A stretch of DNA of 64,000 bases from Korobacter sp963703075 (GTDB lineage Bacteria > Acidobacteriota > Terriglobia > Terriglobales > Acidobacteriaceae): the NCBI GenBank assembly GCA_963703075.1, contig OY969786.1, positions 1,798,001 through 1,862,000 on the forward strand, written 5' to 3'. The position numbers and the translations under genes were made by a program. Within the stretch, counting starts at the first letter, position 1, and the number at the start of each line of letters is the position of its first letter. This document shows, one piece after another, positions 21,626 to 31,424 of the stretch. The notes below the pieces were generated by a model. That model was not told the origin of the DNA. It saw only the letters and a program-made list of their open reading frames with translations, and made no database searches.

Positions 21626-23590
21626 TTACTCGTGCGGGCCACCGCCGTGATCGGTCGGCATCGCTTTGTTCGCATCTGCCTTGGGAAGCTTGAGCTTATC
21701 GGTGGCGTCGGTGGCAAACAGCATGAAATGATCGAAGCTCTCGCTGCGATGGAAGCGGTGCTTCGCGAAGTGCACATAGAGCTCCGCGTTTTTCGGCAGC
21801 CACAAGTCGGTATTGCTTTTCTTGAAGAGCACCGGGCCATAGCTCACGCTGGTGTGCTCGGTCAAAAGATGAATCTCGGGCAGCGCGTGCACCAGGTCTG
21901 TTTCCAGGTGAATCATCTGGAAGGTATCGGCTGCGATCCACGCCCGGCCCTTCAGTCGTACAGGATAATTCGTCCCGCTCACCACATAGGTACGTAGCCG
22001 GCTCGGTTTGTCGTCGCGCTGGCGAAAGTGCACCAGCCACGCCGGCTGCCCGTCCCATTCCCCAAGTCCCTCGCATTTCATGTCGAAGTCCTCCCGGAAT
22101 GAGGGATGGAACGCAATGGCCAGGACCGCTAAGCCCGTCGTCGTAATCTGTTCTGGCATATCGAGTACGCCGCCCGCCGAGTCGCGAAATTCCTGCACCA
22201 CCAGAGTTCCCTGGGGTGGTTCGGTGATGGAAACGAGGTAATTGAACTTCCGCATCTCGCGGTTTCTTGGCGTTCCCTGCGGCGTCAAGCTCTCGTGCAC
22301 CATGTCTTCAATGGCCGAAAACTGAGCCACGCTGTCGACCAGTTCCTTGGAGCGCTCCGCGGCCATATCCAGCAGATTGGCAGGACACTGCACCGACGCC
22401 ACAATGGAGGGTTTACGCGCATCGATATCGGCAGGCATCCCCAATGCGGCGTCCGCCGCTGCGCCCTCCTCCGCCAAAGCAGGATCGCCAATCGCAACCG
22501 CTTTCCCGCCGGCGTTGCCCTGCTTCTGCAGGACGGTAATCTCCTCCCGCACCTTCGGCGCAACCTTGCTGCTCGGTTCGCCCTCGAGATACGCCTGCAG
22601 GGTCTTGATCGCCTCGCCACTCTTGCCCAACCCGGCTAGCGCCTGCCCCAGAACCAGCTTCGCCTGCGTGCCCTCGGTGCCGCCGCGATCTACCATCCAC
22701 TGCGAATTTTCGCGTGCCTTCTCGAACTGGTTCAACTGGAGACAGGAATTTGCGAGCACCTTGCGCGCAATCGTCGAATTACCGTTGTTCGCGACGACGA
22801 TCTCTTCCGCTTCCGCCGCATGCGCATAGTCTTCCTTCTGGTAGTAAAGCTGTCCCAGCAGGTTCTGCGCCTGGATGTGGTGCGGATCGAGTTTGATGGC
22901 AGTGGTCAGGTAGCTCAACTCATGGGCCTGGTCCTTCTGTTGCAGTGCAAGGTATCCCAAGAGGAAGTTGAGGGTCGCGCTTGTTGGATATTGGTGGTTC
23001 GCGGTTTCGAGATGTTTGCGCGCTTCGAAGAAATTCGACAATTCGAGCGCCTGCACGCCTTTTTCGGCTTCCTTGCGTGCCTTCGGCGGGAGTTGTCCTG
23101 CATCCTTCAGGGTGAGATCAACCGCCGCCGGATCGCGGTACAGCACCACCAGCTCGTGCGCATCGAAAGCCTCGCCCGTCAGCGCAATCTGCTCATGCAT
23201 TCCGATAAAGCCCGAGGCCCCGACTTCCAGCAGATATTTTGCCGCCGGCAGATTGGCGAAATGGGTTTCGCCATCGCGTGTGGATTGAAATAGTACAGTC
23301 CCGGTGGATTGGCTGGTAATTCGTATGAGAGCTTGCTGCTTCAGCGGCTTATGATTCTCATCTTCGACTTTCACATAGACCGTCGAGCCATTCCGCTGGG
23401 CAAGCGGCCCACCCGGAACATCTCCATCCGTCGGAATACGATTTCCGCCCAGTGACCCGAAATTCCCGGGAGATGACGCGGCTTGCCCCAACATGAACGG
23501 TACGCATCCAGCAAAAAGGAGAATGACGAAGATGCCTTTAGAAAGGCTGCTTTGGCACGAAAGGGGTAGAGCACGGGCGGCGCGGAGCAT
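21626..23590 (-). CDS. Large secreted TPR protein
   Basis: 654 aa. N-terminal hydrophobic signal (IFVILLFAGCVPFMLGQA), then a beta domain resembling carboxypeptidase regulatory folds (VYVKVEDENHKPLKQQALI), then TPR repeats from about 165 to 345 (ALELSNFFEARKHLETANHQ, LLGQLYYQKEDYAHAAEAEE). A C-terminal beta-rich region of about 250 residues includes YVVSGTNYPVRLKGRAWIAA. The composition is typical of acidobacterial envelope proteins without an assigned function. It runs convergently with the DUF2141 gene. Confidence 0.75.
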   Translation of the reverse strand: MLRAARALPLSCQSSLSKGIFVILLFAGCVPFMLGQAASSPGNFGSLGGNRIPTDGDVPGGPLAQRNGSTVYVKVEDENHKPLKQQALIRITSQSTGTVLFQSTRDGETHFANLPAAKYLLEVGASGFIGMHEQIALTGEAFDAHELVVLYRDPAAVDLTLKDAGQLPPKARKEAEKGVQALELSNFFEARKHLETANHQYPTSATLNFLLGYLALQQKDQAHELSYLTTAIKLDPHHIQAQNLLGQLYYQKEDYAHAAEAEEIVVANNGNSTIARKVLANSCLQLNQFEKARENSQWMVDRGGTEGTQAKLVLGQALAGLGKSGEAIKTLQAYLEGEPSSKVAPKVREEITVLQKQGNAGGKAVAIGDPALAEEGAAADAALGMPADIDARKPSIVASVQCPANLLDMAAERSKELVDSVAQFSAIEDMVHESLTPQGTPRNREMRKFNYLVSITEPPQGTLVVQEFRDSAGGVLDMPEQITTTGLAVLAIAFHPSFREDFDMKCEGLGEWDGQPAWLVHFRQRDDKPSRLRTYVVSGTNYPVRLKGRAWIAADTFQMIHLETDLVHALPEIHLLTEHTSVSYGPVLFKKSNTDLWLPKNAELYVHFAKHRFHRSESFDHFMLFATDATDKLKLPKADANKAMPTDHGGGPHE

Positions 23591-23850
23591 TTTTCACCTT
23601 CAACTTCATGGCCTGAAACCCCTCCATAGAGGGATTGAGAACCGCGACAGACAAACTGTCACGAAGATGCTGAAATTATGTTCCTTTTGGTCGTATTCGT
23701 AAACGTGTTATTTAGGACGGAAGACCCTGCGGACACTAAAGATCCAATCGGCCCTGGTTCGCCCAACCTATCGATCTGGCGACTACCCGCAGCAGTTTTT
23801 TTCGAAATGCGGAAGGGGGAATTCAGAACCTGGAAATGCAGGGCTTAAAG
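23591..23850. other. Intergenic region between TPR gene and csp terminator
   Basis: Contains the leader of the leftward TPR gene, with a GAAGGTG ribosome-binding site close to its ATG. No coding frame or defined RNA is supported here. Confidence 0.4.
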
Positions 23851-23880
23851 GAAAAGGCAGCCGGATTGCTCGCGGCTGCC
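23851..23880 (-). terminator. Terminator of the cold-shock gene
   Basis: GGCAGCCG and CGGCTGCC (23856-23863 with 23873-23880) followed on the minus strand by TTTTCCTTT, 30 bases after the cold-shock stop codon. Confidence 0.85.
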
Positions 23881-23909
23881 TTCAGCTTTTTGGGGTTCTA
23901 ACGAGAGGC

Positions 23910-24110
23910 TTAGAGAGCCTGAACGTTTTCTGCCTGCCAACCCTTGGGTCCCTTCACCACGTTGAACTGCACCGCTTGGCCTTCTTGAAGACTGCGGAAG
24001 CCATTGGCCTGGATCGCGGTGTGATGGACGAATACGTCCTCACCGTTCTGACGGCTGATGAAGCCAAAACCCTTCGCATCGTTGAACCACTTCACTGTTC
24101 CTTGTTCCAT
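23910..24110 (-). CDS. Cold-shock-domain protein (CspA family)
   Basis: 66 aa, complete. RNP1-type KGFGFISR and RNP2-type VFVHHTAI motifs sit on the five-stranded OB fold (GTVKWFNDAKGFGFI). These proteins bind ssRNA/ssDNA and melt mRNA structures after temperature downshift. A leader of roughly 110 nt precedes it, as is common where translation is temperature controlled. Monocistronic with its own terminator. Several paralogues are usual, so no specific symbol is given. Confidence 0.95.
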   Translation of the reverse strand: MEQGTVKWFNDAKGFGFISRQNGEDVFVHHTAIQANGFRSLQEGQAVQFNVVKGPKGWQAENVQAL

Positions 24111-24233
24111 TGAAAACTTCTCTTTTCTGTGTTGATTTTACGTTGGATGGTGATCCGGGTACTACGGGCAGGACTTGCTGTTCAGGCGAGATCTGCTGGT
24201 GGTGCCGAATTGATCAAACGCAGCTACATCATA
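24111..24233 (-). promoter_or_regulatory. Cold-shock gene leader and possible -10
   Basis: TATGAT on the minus strand (24233-24228) is a reasonable -10 element; the resulting 5' UTR would be about 110 nt. Long leaders are typical of cspA-like genes. The -35 is unclear. Confidence 0.4.
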
Positions 24234-24422
24234 GCACGAAATCGCCACTTTGAAGCCTTGCTATCTTTCGCTTTAGGCCTTGTTTTGCCCTAATCCGTTG
24301 GGGCTAGATGCTCTCCTCATTTGGGATAGGACGTATTCGGAACTGCCTTACATATGTGCGAGTTGTTCGGCGGTTGCACGCTTCCGATTCAGTGTTAGAA
24401 CCGGGTGCAGGAGACTTTCGTT

Positions 24423-24590
24423 ATGGTCCAACTGGGCTGGTTTTTTGCCGGAACTTCCTTTGGCTTATTCGCTGCAATCGTCCTGCTCGTGTGGCTCGCC
24501 CCAGTCTCCCATGCTGCTGCGGAGCAGGAGTTCCTGTATCCAGATCCTCCCACCTCGCCAACCCCCAAACTCATCATCATGCGGCGGTAA
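24423..24590 (+). CDS. Small single-span membrane protein
   Basis: 55 aa with AGGAG nine bases before ATG. MVQLGWFFAGTSFGLFAAIV is a strong transmembrane or signal segment, followed by a short polar Pro-rich tail ending LIIMRR. Convergent with the next gene. No family recognised; it could be a spurious short frame, but the composition fits a real one. Confidence 0.45.
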   Translation: MVQLGWFFAGTSFGLFAAIVLLVWLAPVSHAAAEQEFLYPDPPTSPTPKLIIMRR

Positions 24591-24607
24591 GCACGCCCGT
24601 CGGCTGC

Positions 24608-25885
24608 TTACTGCTGCCCCATCACCACCCGTGCCACTGCCAGCATGCTGATCGCCTGGGCCGAAGGATCGGACAGTTTCTGCGCTCGCTGTAGCGCCGT
24701 GATCGGATTCACCTGAGCCGCGGCTTCGTTCACCTCTTCCACCACCGCCGGCGCGTCGATGGCACTGTCTCCCCGCTTGTTCCATACCTCTTCCAGTGCC
24801 GAATACGCGATATCGAAATAACGGTCTGCCATCTTTGTATTGCCGTCTGACCCGGTTGCGAACCCATCCGCCGCAGCCTGCCTCGCCCGCAACGATGGTG
24901 TCATCTGCCGCAGAGCATCCGTCTGGTCATTGGCGGTGTTGCCCATTGCCTCCAGAACCGAAACAGTCTCGTCCGGCGGATGCTCTACTTCGCCCTGACC
25001 GCCCGCCAGCGCCGCTGTCTGCTGAGCGATCACGTCTGAAGACAACGCCTCGGTATACGCTTTGTCGCCGAGCGCCTGCTTCATGGACTCAACCGTCATG
25101 TTGATGGCGACCGTGCGCTCCCCGCTCTCAGGAACCTTGCCCAGCCACACCAGGAGTTTCAGCCCCGTGCTCTTGGCAATGTCCTTGTCCAGTTCAGGAG
25201 CCATTCGCTCATACATGGCGGAATAGTTCGGCGCCTCGACCTTGTTGGCTGCCGCGTCCGAAGGCAACGCCGAGAACATCTTCTCGAAGGTCGTCTGCGA
25301 CCACTGCGTTTTAACGCCCACTTTTTCCATCACCGCCAAAAGCCCGCGGGGCGCCACGATCCCCTGGGCCATGGCCGTCTCAAACTTGCGCTGAGCTGGA
25401 ACCAGGGCCTGCTTCGGACAGCTGGTCAAAGCTCCAATCAGCGACTGCTCAGCTTGCAGTACTGCTGTGGGTGGAATTCGGTCCACGAAATCTGCCGCCG
25501 ACGCGCAATCCACGGCTCCCATCGACAGCATGGAGACCGCTGGCGTTTGTCCCGAAGAGATCAGCTCCGCCTCGATGCGGGCGCCCTCTTTCGCAAACTG
25601 TTGCGCCATCTTGTAATCGATCGGGCTGATCACGTTCGCTGCCGAGTTCAGCACCCGCAAGCGGTCTTGCGGATCGGGCTGAGGCAGTGCTACCGCGCTT
25701 TGCACCACGTCCAACACAAACTTCTTGCGCCCGGCCTTCGCAGAATCGGTTTTTCGGATTTGCGCCGACGGCGCCGCTGTCTTGCCTGGCGGATTGCTGC
25801 TCTGCGCTTGCGCGATCCCGAGCCCCTGCACTACCGCTAGAAATGGAATTAAATAACGACAATGTTTCATGAAAAACTTCACCAA
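24608..25885 (-). CDS. Secreted protein of unknown function (acidobacterial type)
   Basis: 425 aa from a GTG with AAGGGTG upstream; ATG at 25870 is an alternative. Signal peptide (YLIPFLAVVQGLGIAQAQ) then an all-helical protein (FVLDVVQSAVALPQPDPQDR, VLNSAANVISPIDYKMAQQF, ANKVEAPNYSAMYERMAPEL). The helices may form TPR-like solenoids. The C-terminus ends ISMLAVARVVMGQQ. No enzymatic motif or family is recognised. Confidence 0.65.
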   Translation of the reverse strand: MVKFFMKHCRYLIPFLAVVQGLGIAQAQSSNPPGKTAAPSAQIRKTDSAKAGRKKFVLDVVQSAVALPQPDPQDRLRVLNSAANVISPIDYKMAQQFAKEGARIEAELISSGQTPAVSMLSMGAVDCASAADFVDRIPPTAVLQAEQSLIGALTSCPKQALVPAQRKFETAMAQGIVAPRGLLAVMEKVGVKTQWSQTTFEKMFSALPSDAAANKVEAPNYSAMYERMAPELDKDIAKSTGLKLLVWLGKVPESGERTVAINMTVESMKQALGDKAYTEALSSDVIAQQTAALAGGQGEVEHPPDETVSVLEAMGNTANDQTDALRQMTPSLRARQAAADGFATGSDGNTKMADRYFDIAYSALEEVWNKRGDSAIDAPAVVEEVNEAAAQVNPITALQRAQKLSDPSAQAISMLAVARVVMGQQ

Positions 25886-25968
25886 CTCACCCTTAAATCC
25901 ACAGAGGGCGACAGCCTTATCGGCCGCCGCCCTCTGATTTTAAATCCTAACTGCTTTTGACCGCAGGC

Positions 25969-26685
25969 TTACCAATACTTGAGCGAAACCTTCTCCAGCC
26001 AAGTCTGGTAATTGGTCATGCTGCGGTTGCCGTCCATCTGGAAGGCTACGTTGAGTTCCTTCGCGCCGCTCGCCTCAGGCGAGTAGGTGCGATTGATGTA
26101 GTGGGTCGCACCGTTGATCGTCACCGAGACGAACTTCACCTTGTTGGTGCTCGTCCGCTGGAACTGCAGCGTGATGTGGTTCCACTTGTAGGCCGCCGGC
26201 CGGGCACACGCGATACCCGTTTTCTGCCAGCGCGTTCCGACGTTCCAAACTTCGTAGGTGTGCGACGCCATGTCGCACTGCGTGCCGAAGACAAAGCGGT
26301 GTCCGCTCAAAGACTGGTTCACGTCGAACTCAAGGGACTGCGGAGCGGCTGGGTTCTTCAAGTAGTAATACACGTCGTACTGGAAGTTATGTGCGTTTGC
26401 ATCGGCCCCCAGCTGCTTCCACCAGAGCGCGGCGCCGTAAGGGGACTTGCCGCCGATCGAAAATTCCGCCGACTTTGCCCCCAAGGTCGGGCTCGTTACA
26501 TTCTGTTTCATGCTGTGAGAGATCGTTGCTCCCTTGCCGTGTGCGCCAGCGCATACGGAACAGGAATCCCATCCTGGCATCTTCTCGATATAAGTCTTAT
26601 CGACGGTCTGTGCGAAAGTGAGGCTCGTAAGAATGAAAAAAAGGCTGGAAATTATGGCGGCGCGGATTAGGCTAGCTTTAACCAT
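25969..26685 (-). CDS. Secreted concanavalin/LamG-like protein
   Basis: About 238 aa from ATG 26685, with a signal peptide (ASLIRAAIISSLFFILTSLT). A Cys pair in WDSCSVCAGAHGKG is followed by a beta sandwich (QYDVYYYLKNPAAPQSLEFD, WNHITLQFQRTSTNKVKFVS, VTINGATHYINRTYSPEA). Such domains bind carbohydrate or act as surface modules. It stands alone with long flanking spacers; an adhesive or binding role is an inference. Confidence 0.65.
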   Translation of the reverse strand: MVKASLIRAAIISSLFFILTSLTFAQTVDKTYIEKMPGWDSCSVCAGAHGKGATISHSMKQNVTSPTLGAKSAEFSIGGKSPYGAALWWKQLGADANAHNFQYDVYYYLKNPAAPQSLEFDVNQSLSGHRFVFGTQCDMASHTYEVWNVGTRWQKTGIACARPAAYKWNHITLQFQRTSTNKVKFVSVTINGATHYINRTYSPEASGAKELNVAFQMDGNRSMTNYQTWLEKVSLKYW

Positions 26686-27236
26686 TTTTGACTTCGACTC
26701 CAAGGGTTTTTTTGAATTTTGTCCGGTCGCTTCACTCCCGACGCTGAAGCCCGTGTGCGTCGTTTCGCGTGAGGGAGTACTGCAACGCAATTCGGACTCT
26801 AACGACGCATCTACTCTGCCTCAATCAAAAAGCCTTAGCGTTGTATCTTTTTGAAAAAGCGGTATTAGTCGGGGATTAAGGCCCACACTAGTACCATCGC
26901 CGGCTGGACTTCCCGAGCACCTGCTCGGCAGACACTTTCACTCGATCAAAACCCCCTTTCAACGGGCTTTTCTGTCTCACTTCCTGATGAATATGTGCTG
27001 AAAAAGTACCTTAGATTTGGCCCTGCCGATGTGTTGCAAGGACAGAGTAGCTGGCTGCCTTAATCCCCAGTAGCAGCTCGGAATCCCCACCGCGCTCCAA
27101 AAGGATGCCTCGAAGTCCACGTTTTCCACAGGTTTCACGCAGGGTGATTCACTTCTGCAGGGAAAAGAGTGCGCGCATCCATCCGGCGCTCACTATGTCC
27201 GACGATGTTTCGAAAATTCTGAATGCTGGGGGGTGA
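26686..27236. other. Long intergenic region, no gene seen
   Basis: 551 bp between two leftward genes. It is more AT-rich near 26830-26880 and contains no frame with coding character. I found no convincing riboswitch. It should hold the promoter of the LamG-like gene. Confidence 0.4.
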
Positions 27237-28394
27237 CTAGATCGCGTCGATCGCGTGCTCCAAGTCGGAGAGGATGTCTTGCACATCCTCGATGCCGACT
27301 GAAATGCGCACCAGGCCGTCGGTGATGCCGATTGCCGCTCTTCCCTTCGCTCCCAGCGCCGCGTGCGTCATCGTCGCCGGATGGGAAATCAGCGTTTCCA
27401 CACCGCCCAGCGATTCGCCAAGCGTGCAGACCCGCACCTTCTTCAGCAGTTTCTTCGCGTTTGAAAGCGAGCCGGTTTCAAAGGTGATCAGTGCACCGAA
27501 GCCGGTCATCTGCCGCTGTGCGAGTTCGTATTGCGGATGGGACGCGAGCCCGGGGTAAAACACTTTCTTGATTTTGCGCTGCCGGGTGAGAAAGTCGGCG
27601 ACCACCCGGCCGCTTTCATCATGCTGCTTCATGCGCACAGCGAGGGTCTTCACCCCGCGCAATACCAGCCAGCTTTCAAACGGAGACATAATCGCGCCCA
27701 CCGATTTCTGTATGAAGGCAAGCTTCTCGGCCTGCTCTTTCGTCGTGCACACCAGCACTCCCCCCAGGCCGTCACTATGGCCGTTCAGAAACTTGGTGGT
27801 GGAATGCAGAACCATGTCGGCACCCAGCTTGATCGGCTGCTGGAAATAGGGAGACATGAAAGTGTTGTCGACAACTACCTCCGCTCCCTTCTTGTGCGCG
27901 ATCTTGCTGATGGCTTCAATGTCGCTCAAGGTCATCAGCGGATTGGTCGGCGTCTCCACGTACACGTAGCGAGTCTTGCTGCGGATCGCCCGCTCGGTCG
28001 CCTTCAGGTCCGACGTATCCACGTACGTGAATTCCAGCCCGTAATTCACCAGCACCTGGTTGAAAAGGCGGGGCACCCCGCCGTAAACATTGCTCGAGCA
28101 AACGATATGGTCCCCTTGCTTCAGCAGCGAGCACAAGGCACTGACCGCCGCCATGCCGCTGGCGAAGACCTTGGAATCCACCCCGCCCTCGAGCGAGGCG
28201 AGATTGGCTTCCAGCCGGTCACGCGTAGGGTTCGACACCCGCGAGTATTCATATCCAAGGCGCGGCTTCCCCAACTCGTCCTGGGCATAGGTCGATGTGG
28301 CATAGATCGGTACACCGACCGAGCCGGTCAGCTTTTCCGGCTCTTGGCCGACGTGCACGCAGCGGGTGGAAAAACCGGAATCTTTCTTGGACAT
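27237..28394 (-). CDS. Cystathionine gamma-lyase/gamma-synthase family PLP enzyme
   Basis: 385 aa of the Cys/Met-metabolism PLP family. PLP-binding elements include YSRVSNPTRDRLEANLASLE, the substrate/cofactor Tyr region SSNVYGGVPRLF, ETPTNPL, VVDNTFMSP and the Schiff-base Lys in HSTTKFLNGHSD. The C-terminus has ESLGGVETLISHPATMTHA, as in cystathionine gamma-lyases. Gene order with a cystathionine beta-synthase-like gene 82 bp upstream points to reverse transsulfuration (Met to Cys); a gamma-synthase role cannot be excluded from sequence alone. Confidence 0.88.
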   Translation of the reverse strand: MSKKDSGFSTRCVHVGQEPEKLTGSVGVPIYATSTYAQDELGKPRLGYEYSRVSNPTRDRLEANLASLEGGVDSKVFASGMAAVSALCSLLKQGDHIVCSSNVYGGVPRLFNQVLVNYGLEFTYVDTSDLKATERAIRSKTRYVYVETPTNPLMTLSDIEAISKIAHKKGAEVVVDNTFMSPYFQQPIKLGADMVLHSTTKFLNGHSDGLGGVLVCTTKEQAEKLAFIQKSVGAIMSPFESWLVLRGVKTLAVRMKQHDESGRVVADFLTRQRKIKKVFYPGLASHPQYELAQRQMTGFGALITFETGSLSNAKKLLKKVRVCTLGESLGGVETLISHPATMTHAALGAKGRAAIGITDGLVRISVGIEDVQDILSDLEHAIDAI

Positions 28395-28476
28395 GACTTC
28401 CTCAGGGCAAAACGCCCCAATCGTGGAAATGAAATTTAGCCGCAGTTGCGGTGGAGGTCTGCGCTCGGATCAATCT

Positions 28477-29460
28477 TCAGCCGTTCGGAACTTTGGGCTG
28501 TTTTGATTCCGCTGTCTCGTTGAAATGAAACGGATCTTTCGACAGATACCGTTCGGCGGAATCCGGAATGATGCTGGCAATGCGCTTCCCCGCACCTAAG
28601 CGCTTTGCGATCGTTAACGCCCCGAAAATCGCCGCCCCGGCGCTCGATCCCGCCAGCACGCCTTCTTTGGCAGCCAGATCCTTGATCGTGGCAAAGGCAT
28701 CGCGATCGGAGACAGAAATCACTTCGTCGCAAACATTGCGATCGAAGGTCGCGGGAATAAAGCTCGCGCCAATGCCTTCCACCGCGTGTGGACCGTTCTT
28801 CCCGCCGCCGTAGACGGAGGCTTGCGATTCCACCAGCACGCAGTGCGTTTCCGGAGACCGCTCCTTTAAGAAACGTGCAATGCCGGTAAACGTGCCCGCA
28901 GTGCCTGCGCCCAGTACCAGCGCGTCGATCTTGCCTCCCATTTGTTCCCACAACTCCCGCGCCGTGGTTTCGTAATGATAGTCAGGATTCGCCTGGTTCT
29001 CGAACTGTCCCGCCAGCCATGATCCGGGAATTTCGTCCCGCAGTTTTTTTACCAGCCGGATGGCGCCTTCCATCCCTTCAGCGTCCGGGGTACGGTGAAC
29101 CACTCCACCCAGCGCCTCCATCAGCATGGCTTTTTCTTTGCTGAACTTCTCCGGAACGGCAAGGATGACCTTGTAGCCGCGGCTCACCCCGATCAAAGCC
29201 AAGCCCACGCCGGTGTTCCCTGCAGTGGCTTCAAGAATCGTGGAACCGGGCCTGAGAATGCCTTCCCTTTCGGCACGCAGGATCATCCCCAGCGCCGCGC
29301 GGTCCTTGATGCTGCCGCCGGGATTCAGGTATTCAAGTTTTACGTAAATGTCCGCCACGTTCGGCGGGACCATTTTTCGCAGGTGAAGAACGGGAGTTTC
29401 GCCTACCAGTTCGGAAATATCTTCGGCGACGCGGAGAGAGGAAAGTTCAGTGGTCTTCAT
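28477..29460 (-). CDS. Cystathionine beta-synthase / cysteine synthase family
   Basis: 327-aa fold-type II PLP enzyme without a Bateman (CBS-pair) domain. The PLP Lys is in LNPGGSIKDRAALG, the carboxylate loop is EATAGNTGVGLA, the phosphate-binding Gly loop is LGAGTAGTFTGIA, and VLAGSSAGAAIFG is near the end. Bacterial CBS enzymes lacking the regulatory domain look like this. With the lyase downstream it probably condenses serine with homocysteine. O-acetylserine sulfhydrylase is the alternative, given shared motifs. Confidence 0.85.
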   Translation of the reverse strand: MKTTELSSLRVAEDISELVGETPVLHLRKMVPPNVADIYVKLEYLNPGGSIKDRAALGMILRAEREGILRPGSTILEATAGNTGVGLALIGVSRGYKVILAVPEKFSKEKAMLMEALGGVVHRTPDAEGMEGAIRLVKKLRDEIPGSWLAGQFENQANPDYHYETTARELWEQMGGKIDALVLGAGTAGTFTGIARFLKERSPETHCVLVESQASVYGGGKNGPHAVEGIGASFIPATFDRNVCDEVISVSDRDAFATIKDLAAKEGVLAGSSAGAAIFGALTIAKRLGAGKRIASIIPDSAERYLSKDPFHFNETAESKQPKVPNG

Positions 29461-29531
29461 GACAAAAGGGCCAACTAGTCAGGCTATCGGGTTGCGGCAG
29501 GATGGTCAACGAAAACTGCGGTGGATGGGAA

Positions 29532-30116
29532 CTATGCGCTGCGGCGCGATGCCGACTCGGAACCGATTGGCTTGCGGCTTCCTGAGGTCATCCCATTGTG
29601 CGGGGTGGCCAGCACCTCACGCAACGCCCAGTCGATGCGATGGATCGCCTCGCGCGTCGTTGTCTCCAGTTGGGGATCGTTCTTCGCGTAGACCGACAGG
29701 CTGATGGCCGTCAGCGCATTGCGTACGTGGTGATTCATTTCCGCCACCATGTGCATGCGCGCCTTATCGGCTTCGATATGGTTCTGGTAATGTCGCAGTC
29801 CGATACCGGTGGCGATTCCGGTGATCGCACCCATCACGATGTCGGAATAGACCAGGATGTGCTGCCCCTGGCCGGTGAGCCGGTCGATAAAGATCTGGGC
29901 AACCAGAACAATCGCGCCAATACATACACCTACCGTGACCGCAGCCCATACCCCTCCGCGAGCCAGGCTGACTCGTTTCAAGTCGAGAGAGGTCTCCGGG
30001 CGCCAATAGCGCTTGCGCTCTGCAGTCAAGTAAGTTCCCCTTGGAGTAGGTACTGTGATCGTATGTTGCTTAGGAGGAGATTGCAAACCGAAAAATCCAG
30101 AGTAGCTGCTCGACAA
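29532..30116 (-). CDS. Membrane protein with a lone histidine-kinase phosphoacceptor segment
   Basis: 194 aa. Two transmembrane segments (VWAAVTVGVCIGAIVLVAQI and LVYSDIVMGAITGIATGIGL) lead to an H-box-like EMNHHVRNALTAISLSVYA and a second helix (EAIHRIDWALREVL), the usual dimerisation/phosphotransfer unit. No HATPase domain follows: the protein ends after a Ser/Arg-rich tail. It could be a phosphotransfer or docking protein, or a truncated kinase. The next gene downstream is the CBS-like enzyme. Confidence 0.6.
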   Translation of the reverse strand: MSSSYSGFFGLQSPPKQHTITVPTPRGTYLTAERKRYWRPETSLDLKRVSLARGGVWAAVTVGVCIGAIVLVAQIFIDRLTGQGQHILVYSDIVMGAITGIATGIGLRHYQNHIEADKARMHMVAEMNHHVRNALTAISLSVYAKNDPQLETTTREAIHRIDWALREVLATPHNGMTSGSRKPIGSESASRRSA

Positions 30117-30146
30117 TATACAACGAACTGCGTTTTTGCGCGCAAA

Positions 30147-30172
30147 TAAAAAGCCCGCTTTTTCGGCGGGCT
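30147..30172 (-). terminator. Terminator of the cytochrome gene
   Basis: AGCCCGC and GCGGGCT enclose a short loop, followed on the minus strand by TTTTTATT. It lies 23 bases after the cytochrome stop. Confidence 0.85.
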
Positions 30173-30194
30173 CTCATCACAATTTCAGCGACTA

Positions 30195-31335
30195 TCAATG
30201 CGCGGGCGGGGCTGCGACTTTCGGCTTGGCGAACTTCGCTGCATCAATTGGTTCATTAAGTTGCGCCGAGTCCACCTTCATGGTGAAGCGACCAAATGGA
30301 CGCGCGATCGTCCACGCGAAGGGCACCTTCACTCCTCCCTGGTCGCGGTAGTCGGCTAGATCCACTTGCGTCGGATTCAAGCCCAGGGGCGTATTCGCGT
30401 TGCGCACCATCCGCACGAGAAAACCGGTTTGCTTGTCGAAATACAGCTTCACCGGCTCCTGCCCGTCGTTCAATCCCAGCACGACATTCACTTCCTTCCC
30501 GTCGATGGTGTCGGGCTTCGCCGATTTGAATGCGGAGAAAACTTTTCGCGGATCGCTTGGCACCAGGAATTCCGCATCCAGCTTCGAGGCGTACTGTTCG
30601 TCGCCGTTCATCACCCGCACCGGCCGTTTTGGGAACGTCAACCACCCCTCGCTGCCGTTGTAAGCCGTCACGCTGTCGCTGCCGTCTGGCATGTGTGCGA
30701 TCGATACCCGCCGGTCCGGACGCTCTTCATAAATCTCCACCGAGACCTCGTGTCCCGGGCCCATCTCCATACCGGCTTTTTCTGTCACCGATTTCAGCTT
30801 GGCCAGCGCATCGACTCCCCCGACTGCCTTCACGTAGGCATCCAGCACCGGATCGGGCGAGGGCAAGTTCGCATCCTGATCGTGGTGCGCGTGCTCCATC
30901 TCCTCGGTCGGCATGGGCTGCCGCGCTTCCGCTGTGATGGCCGGAATCGCCTGCGGGTGAGGCGTCCCGCGATGACAGGTGTTGCAGCTCACGACCTTCT
31001 TTCCTTCGAAATTCTCCTGGTTGATGGTGATCATCATCGCCATCATCTTGCGCGCGGTCTTCTTCTCGTCCTTGTCATCCTTGTCGAAGGCGCCTTCTAC
31101 GTGGCAGAAGTCGCACTCCACACCGAGCGCGTTTGTGATGAATTGCATCGATGGAATCAACTGGTCCGCCGGAATGTCTTTCAATACCTGGATGTTCTTG
31201 AAAGCCTGCACTGCCGTCTTCGGACCGGATGTTCGGACCCTGCTGTTGTCGTGCCGCAATTAAACCCGTGCCGGCAAACAGCACGGCGGCTGCAATCGCG
31301 CTATGGCGCACCACCGCGCCCCTATTGAATGACAT
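30195..31335 (-). CDS. Reaction-centre-type c-type cytochrome, frame-disrupted at the N-terminus
   Basis: Two haem-binding motifs, CDFCH and CNTCH, in the context MQFITNALGVECDFCHVEGA and KKVVSCNTCHRGTP. This is the pattern of the photosynthetic-reaction-centre cytochrome subunit family that acidobacteria use as periplasmic electron carriers without photosynthesis. A C-terminal beta domain of about 200 residues follows. The export signal (MSFNRGAVVRHSAIAAAVLF) starts at 31335 in another frame and meets the main frame when one base is dropped near 31215-31240. The corrected length is about 379 aa. A TTG start inside the main frame would give an unexported protein, which cannot mature as cytochrome c. 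Confidence 0.75.
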
Positions 31336-31424
31336 CTGTTCAACCCCCGTGAACAAGCGAGAGAGAGTTTAGCAAATTCAAGGAACGCAGCGAGCCGCGG
31401 AAGGTTTGCTGATGCCTGCAATGC

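Noticed and set aside
26686..26900. Cyclic-di-GMP riboswitch in the leader of the LamG-like gene
   Set aside because: The conserved core of the GEMM motif is not present on the minus strand.
27237..29531. SAM riboswitch before the transsulfuration genes
   Set aside because: Only about 70 bases lie upstream of the CBS-like gene and no K-turn or conserved SAM-riboswitch segments are seen.
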